A stretch of 22,595 nucleotides of DNA from assembly GCA_036939975.1 (NCBI GenBank), contig JALLPB010000124.1, forward strand, positions 1 through 22,595. The letters run 5' to 3'. Shown here in pieces: positions 20,401-22,595 of this stretch. The translations under genes and the position numbers were made by a program. Source of the DNA: Cyclostephanos tholiformis (taxonomy: Eukaryota; Bacillariophyta; Thalassiosirophyceae; Thalassiosirales; Thalassiosiraceae). The notes beneath the pieces were generated by a model. That model saw nothing but the letters and a program-made list of their open reading frames with translations. It searched no databases and was not told where the DNA came from. Position 1 is the first letter of the stretch; each line of letters begins with the position of its first letter.

Positions 20401-22369
20401 TGCCGACGTCGACTACAGCGAAGGTGGTAGCGGCAGCGTGAGCTACAGATGGAGTAACGACGTCAGCACGACTGATGCCGAAATAGTCGGTCCATTTGAT
20501 GACGAACAGCATTGCATTGATGCTGCGTTAGCTGACGAAGATGCCAAACCCGTGAATCGCGGCGATTTGGAATTAACATTGCACCGTCTTCTCATTCGAC
20601 GTGGCATGTTTATCAAAATCATGCATTCGCGAATGGACAACAAGTTTTTCACTGTCTTTTTCCCCATTGCAAAGGCAGAGGAATGCGGACAGCAGCTCTC
20701 GCTCAAAATTTTTACGAGCGAAATCGAGGCGCAGAACGATGCTATCAAAATGAACACTTTTAAGCGGAGTCTATTAAATAAATGTGAGGATGAATTCAAC
20801 AAGCAAGATATTTATACGGATTTGAAAGTGGAAAAGAAGGAGTACGAAAAGAAAAAGGCCACCTTTACTGAAAAGGAACGAGCCGAGAAGGAGGAGGAAT
20901 TGGAGTTTAGAAGGATGAAGATTAAGAAGCAGATGTTGGGTAATATCAAGTTCAGTAAGTGCCTTAGACATTTATTGCATTTTTTCTTCCTCAATACACA
21001 TTCAAAAAAAATTCTGCTTTCAGTTGGCGAATTGTACAAGCTGGGCATGCTCAAAGGAAAGATTATGAGGTTCTGTATTCATTCTCTCCTAAAAATCGAC
21101 GAGCACGACGGCGTCTTCCGCGCCCTGTCAGGTGAGGACGGCGAAATGGACGAAGAAGATCATGAGGCTCTCTGCAATCTATTCAGGACAATTGGTGACA
21201 CCATCGACAATCCGAAGTCTCAAGCGTACATGACGGTTTACTTCAGCAAGATTGCTAATTTAAGCGATGACAAGGCTCTTAGCTCCAGGTTGCGTTTCAT
21301 GTACAAGGATTTGATCGAGATGCGCTCCAAGGGATGGAAGTTGAGACGTGAGGTGGAGACTGCCAAGTCGCTGGATGAGATTCGCAAGGACGCGGCACGA
21401 GAAGAGAAGATGGCGCAGATTCTAAGTCAGCAAGGTGGTGCAGGGCGTGGCCGCGGACGTGGGGGTGGATATGATGGTGGTCGTGGAAGCGGAAGGAGTT
21501 ATGACGGGGGACGTGGTGGTCGAGGTGGACATGATAGTGGACGCGGTGGGTATGATGGTGGTCGTGTTGGTGAAAAAGTGTACGACGGACGCGGTGGCCG
21601 AGGGGGCTACCGAGACGAAAATCGTGGCTACGACAACCGTGCCCCTGACCGCAATGCTGGATACTCCTCCGGCCGATCTGGCCCTGTGTCTGCATCTGCC
21701 AGAGCCCCCCCTGTCGTGGGTGGTCAAGGACTCTTACCACCCCAGACGAGCGGTGCTGGAGCCGGCGGTGGCGTTGGACCACCGGGGCAAGTTCTCACTG
21801 AGGAAAAGCTCAAGCTACGCGCCAACAACATGCGTAAAGAATGGTTTCAAGATTCAAACGTAAGCGAGCTAATTATGTCTGCTGACGAGGTCCTTGCCAC
21901 TCCGGACGCCGGGAAAATAATAGTCCAGACAAACATTGAATATGCTGTAGACTGCAAAGTTTGCGAGCTTAGACCAATGGTTGACATGATTGTGGTTCTT
22001 CATCAGCATAACAAGGTGTCTAATTCTGACATCGAGGCTGCCATGGCCGATATTGTTGAATTCATTGATAGCTATGCGTGTGATAACCCCCAAATCTTTC
22101 ATTATGTCGGCGAAATGTTCTCCGTATTTGCCAATTTTGAGATTCTCACATTTACCTGGCTATGCGATTGCGTGAGCAAGGTAATGGGGTATGATTGTAA
22201 GGCCAAAGTTATTGAAGAAGCGATGAAGTCAATTAAAAAGAGTTATGGGGTTAGCGTTATTGCGTCATGTTTCGAAGTAACGGGTGAAAGAGATATATTG
22301 GAACAGTTGCTTGGACCAGCCAAGATTCAGGAGCTTAACGCACTTATGTTCCCAGCTGCAGAGGCTTGA
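17453..22369 (+). CDS. eIF4G-type translation initiation factor scaffold, five exons
   Basis: The exons are 17453-19202, 19348-19497, 19683-19796, 19974-20954 and 21024-22369. All splices are GT-AG and phase 1, giving about 1446 residues. In order: a Gly-rich N-terminus (1 to ~225), a long Glu/Arg/Ala coiled coil (~323-446), an eIF4E-binding-like motif YSKQMIM (561-567), Gly/Arg-rich exons 2 and 3 (584-671), a MIF4G domain (~728-1106) starting IEKQIKSLLNKMT and containing FKRSLLNKCEDEF and LGNIKFIGELYKLGML, an RGG-rich linker (~1137-1221), and a C-terminal MA3-type domain from about 1268. As eIF4G it would hold the cap-binding protein eIF4E and the helicase eIF4A on mRNA and recruit the 43S complex in the cytoplasm. 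The ATG has a stop upstream in frame at 17426. MIF4G carries an insertion of about 115-135 residues. One N (17679) and a 19-G run make exon 1 slightly uncertain. Confidence 0.92.
17650..17708. repeat. 29-bp perfect duplication around an N
   Basis: 17650-17678 and 17680-17708 are identical, separated by the single unknown base at 17679. The unit of 30 nt keeps frame and encodes GPQRQQQVG twice. It may be a true in-frame repeat or an assembly join in a G-rich stretch. Confidence 0.9.
17878..17896. repeat. 19-bp G homopolymer inside exon 1
   Basis: Nineteen consecutive G encode part of a poly-glycine tract. Length errors are likely in such runs. The assembled length keeps the frame. Confidence 0.9.
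19203..19347 (+). other. eIF4G intron 1 (145 nt, phase 1)
   Basis: Donor G|GTGAGA after ...RPDDLP, acceptor CGGAAG ending at 19347, giving an Asp at the join and continuing MTVKSGNGGGG. In-frame stops in the intron (TGA near 19259) show it must be removed. The pyrimidine-rich tract at about 19300-19330 supports the acceptor. Confidence 0.8.
19498..19682 (+). other. eIF4G intron 2 (185 nt, phase 1)
   Basis: Donor AGAG|GTGCGT follows DEWSR, and the acceptor CATGCAG ends at 19682. The join restores Gly and leads into REMPTTPGGGGNRF. The donor is slightly weak at its fourth position. Confidence 0.85.
19797..19973 (+). other. eIF4G intron 3 (177 nt, phase 1)
   Basis: Donor CGAG|GTGTGT follows NEWNR, and the acceptor CTCTTCACAG ends at 19973. 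The join gives Gly and the exon 4 reading QAPPPHRGGRGGPDQRRQSS. The intron has in-frame stops. Confidence 0.88.
20955..21023 (+). other. eIF4G intron 4 (69 nt, phase 1, no in-frame stop)
   Basis: Donor TTCA|GTAAGT and acceptor TGCTTTCAG ending at 21023. Removal rebuilds the conserved MIF4G stretch NIKFIGELYKL with Ile at the join. The intron is a multiple of three and open, so retention would add 23 residues (SKCLRHLLHFFF...) inside MIF4G without breaking the frame. Confidence 0.9.
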
Positions 22370-22595
22370 GGCGCTAACTGAAATGTCAGATGGGGTGCGA
22401 TGTAATTGAAATTGGAAATTTGAAATGGGGAAGTAGTGATGAGGTTGAGGGAATAACAACTAAGAACAAGTTCCTACAGGTAGATTTGGGCAAATTTTTT
22501 GACTTATTCCATGTTATGTACCTACTATACTTTCTTAAACGGTCACCCCGCCGGGCAAAACCATGAATTCATACCTACGAAACCATGACATTATG
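22370..22595 (+). other. eIF4G 3' flank
   Basis: No further coding region. There is no canonical AATAAA. The last 39 bases begin a dispersed repeat also seen at 4886-4917. Confidence 0.5.

Noticed and set aside
1..22595. tRNA and rRNA genes
   Set aside because: I looked for the tRNA T-loop pattern GTTCRANNC with a matching stem and for conserved rRNA blocks and saw none. A covariance-model scan would be needed to be certain.

Overview
This looks like nuclear DNA of a microbial eukaryote, most likely a diatom (inference). The coding regions carry spliceosomal introns, there is one clear housekeeping gene for the translation factor eIF4G, and the flank is packed with decayed transposable elements whose protein sequences resemble families I know from diatom genomes (recognised from memory, not by search).

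Layout. 1-610 (+): a broken coding fragment that I cannot name. 870-2190: two diverged direct copies of a repeat, each with conserved splice signals on the minus strand. 2953-4300 (-): a piggyBac-like transposase pseudogene. 4300-5930: no gene seen, only small repeats and hairpins. 5930-8400 (+): a long DDE-type transposase pseudogene, readable from N-terminus to C-terminus across several frames. 8400-10188: no gene I can support. 10190-10542: a foldback element built from 11-bp telomere-like repeats, with terminal inverted repeats. 10974-17035 (-): a degraded DIRS-like retroelement in the order gag, reverse transcriptase, RNase H, tyrosine recombinase. Its gag is interrupted by a 640-bp inverted-repeat element at 14010-14649. 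17036-17452: the short gap shared by the retroelement 5' end and the promoter of the only intact gene. 17453-22369 (+): eIF4G in five exons. 22370-22595: its 3' flank, ending in a dispersed repeat.

The eIF4G gene encodes about 1446 residues: a Gly-rich N-terminus, a long charged coiled coil, an eIF4E-binding-like motif, Gly/Arg-rich small exons, a MIF4G domain with a large insertion, an RGG-rich linker and an MA3 domain. It would scaffold the cap-binding complex by bridging eIF4E, eIF4A and mRNA. All four introns are phase 1. Exons 2 and 3 are symmetric and end in near-identical peptides, and intron 4 is 69 nt without a stop, so several in-frame isoforms are possible.

The transposable elements all look dead. 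The recombinase has lost its catalytic Arg and His positions, the reverse transcriptase has lost its core, and the piggyBac copy has lost its first catalytic Asp. The most noteworthy signals are the duplicated module inside MIF4G, the symmetric cassette exons, the foldback element, the inverted-repeat element carrying promoter-like cargo, and the paired repeat with a compensated hairpin.
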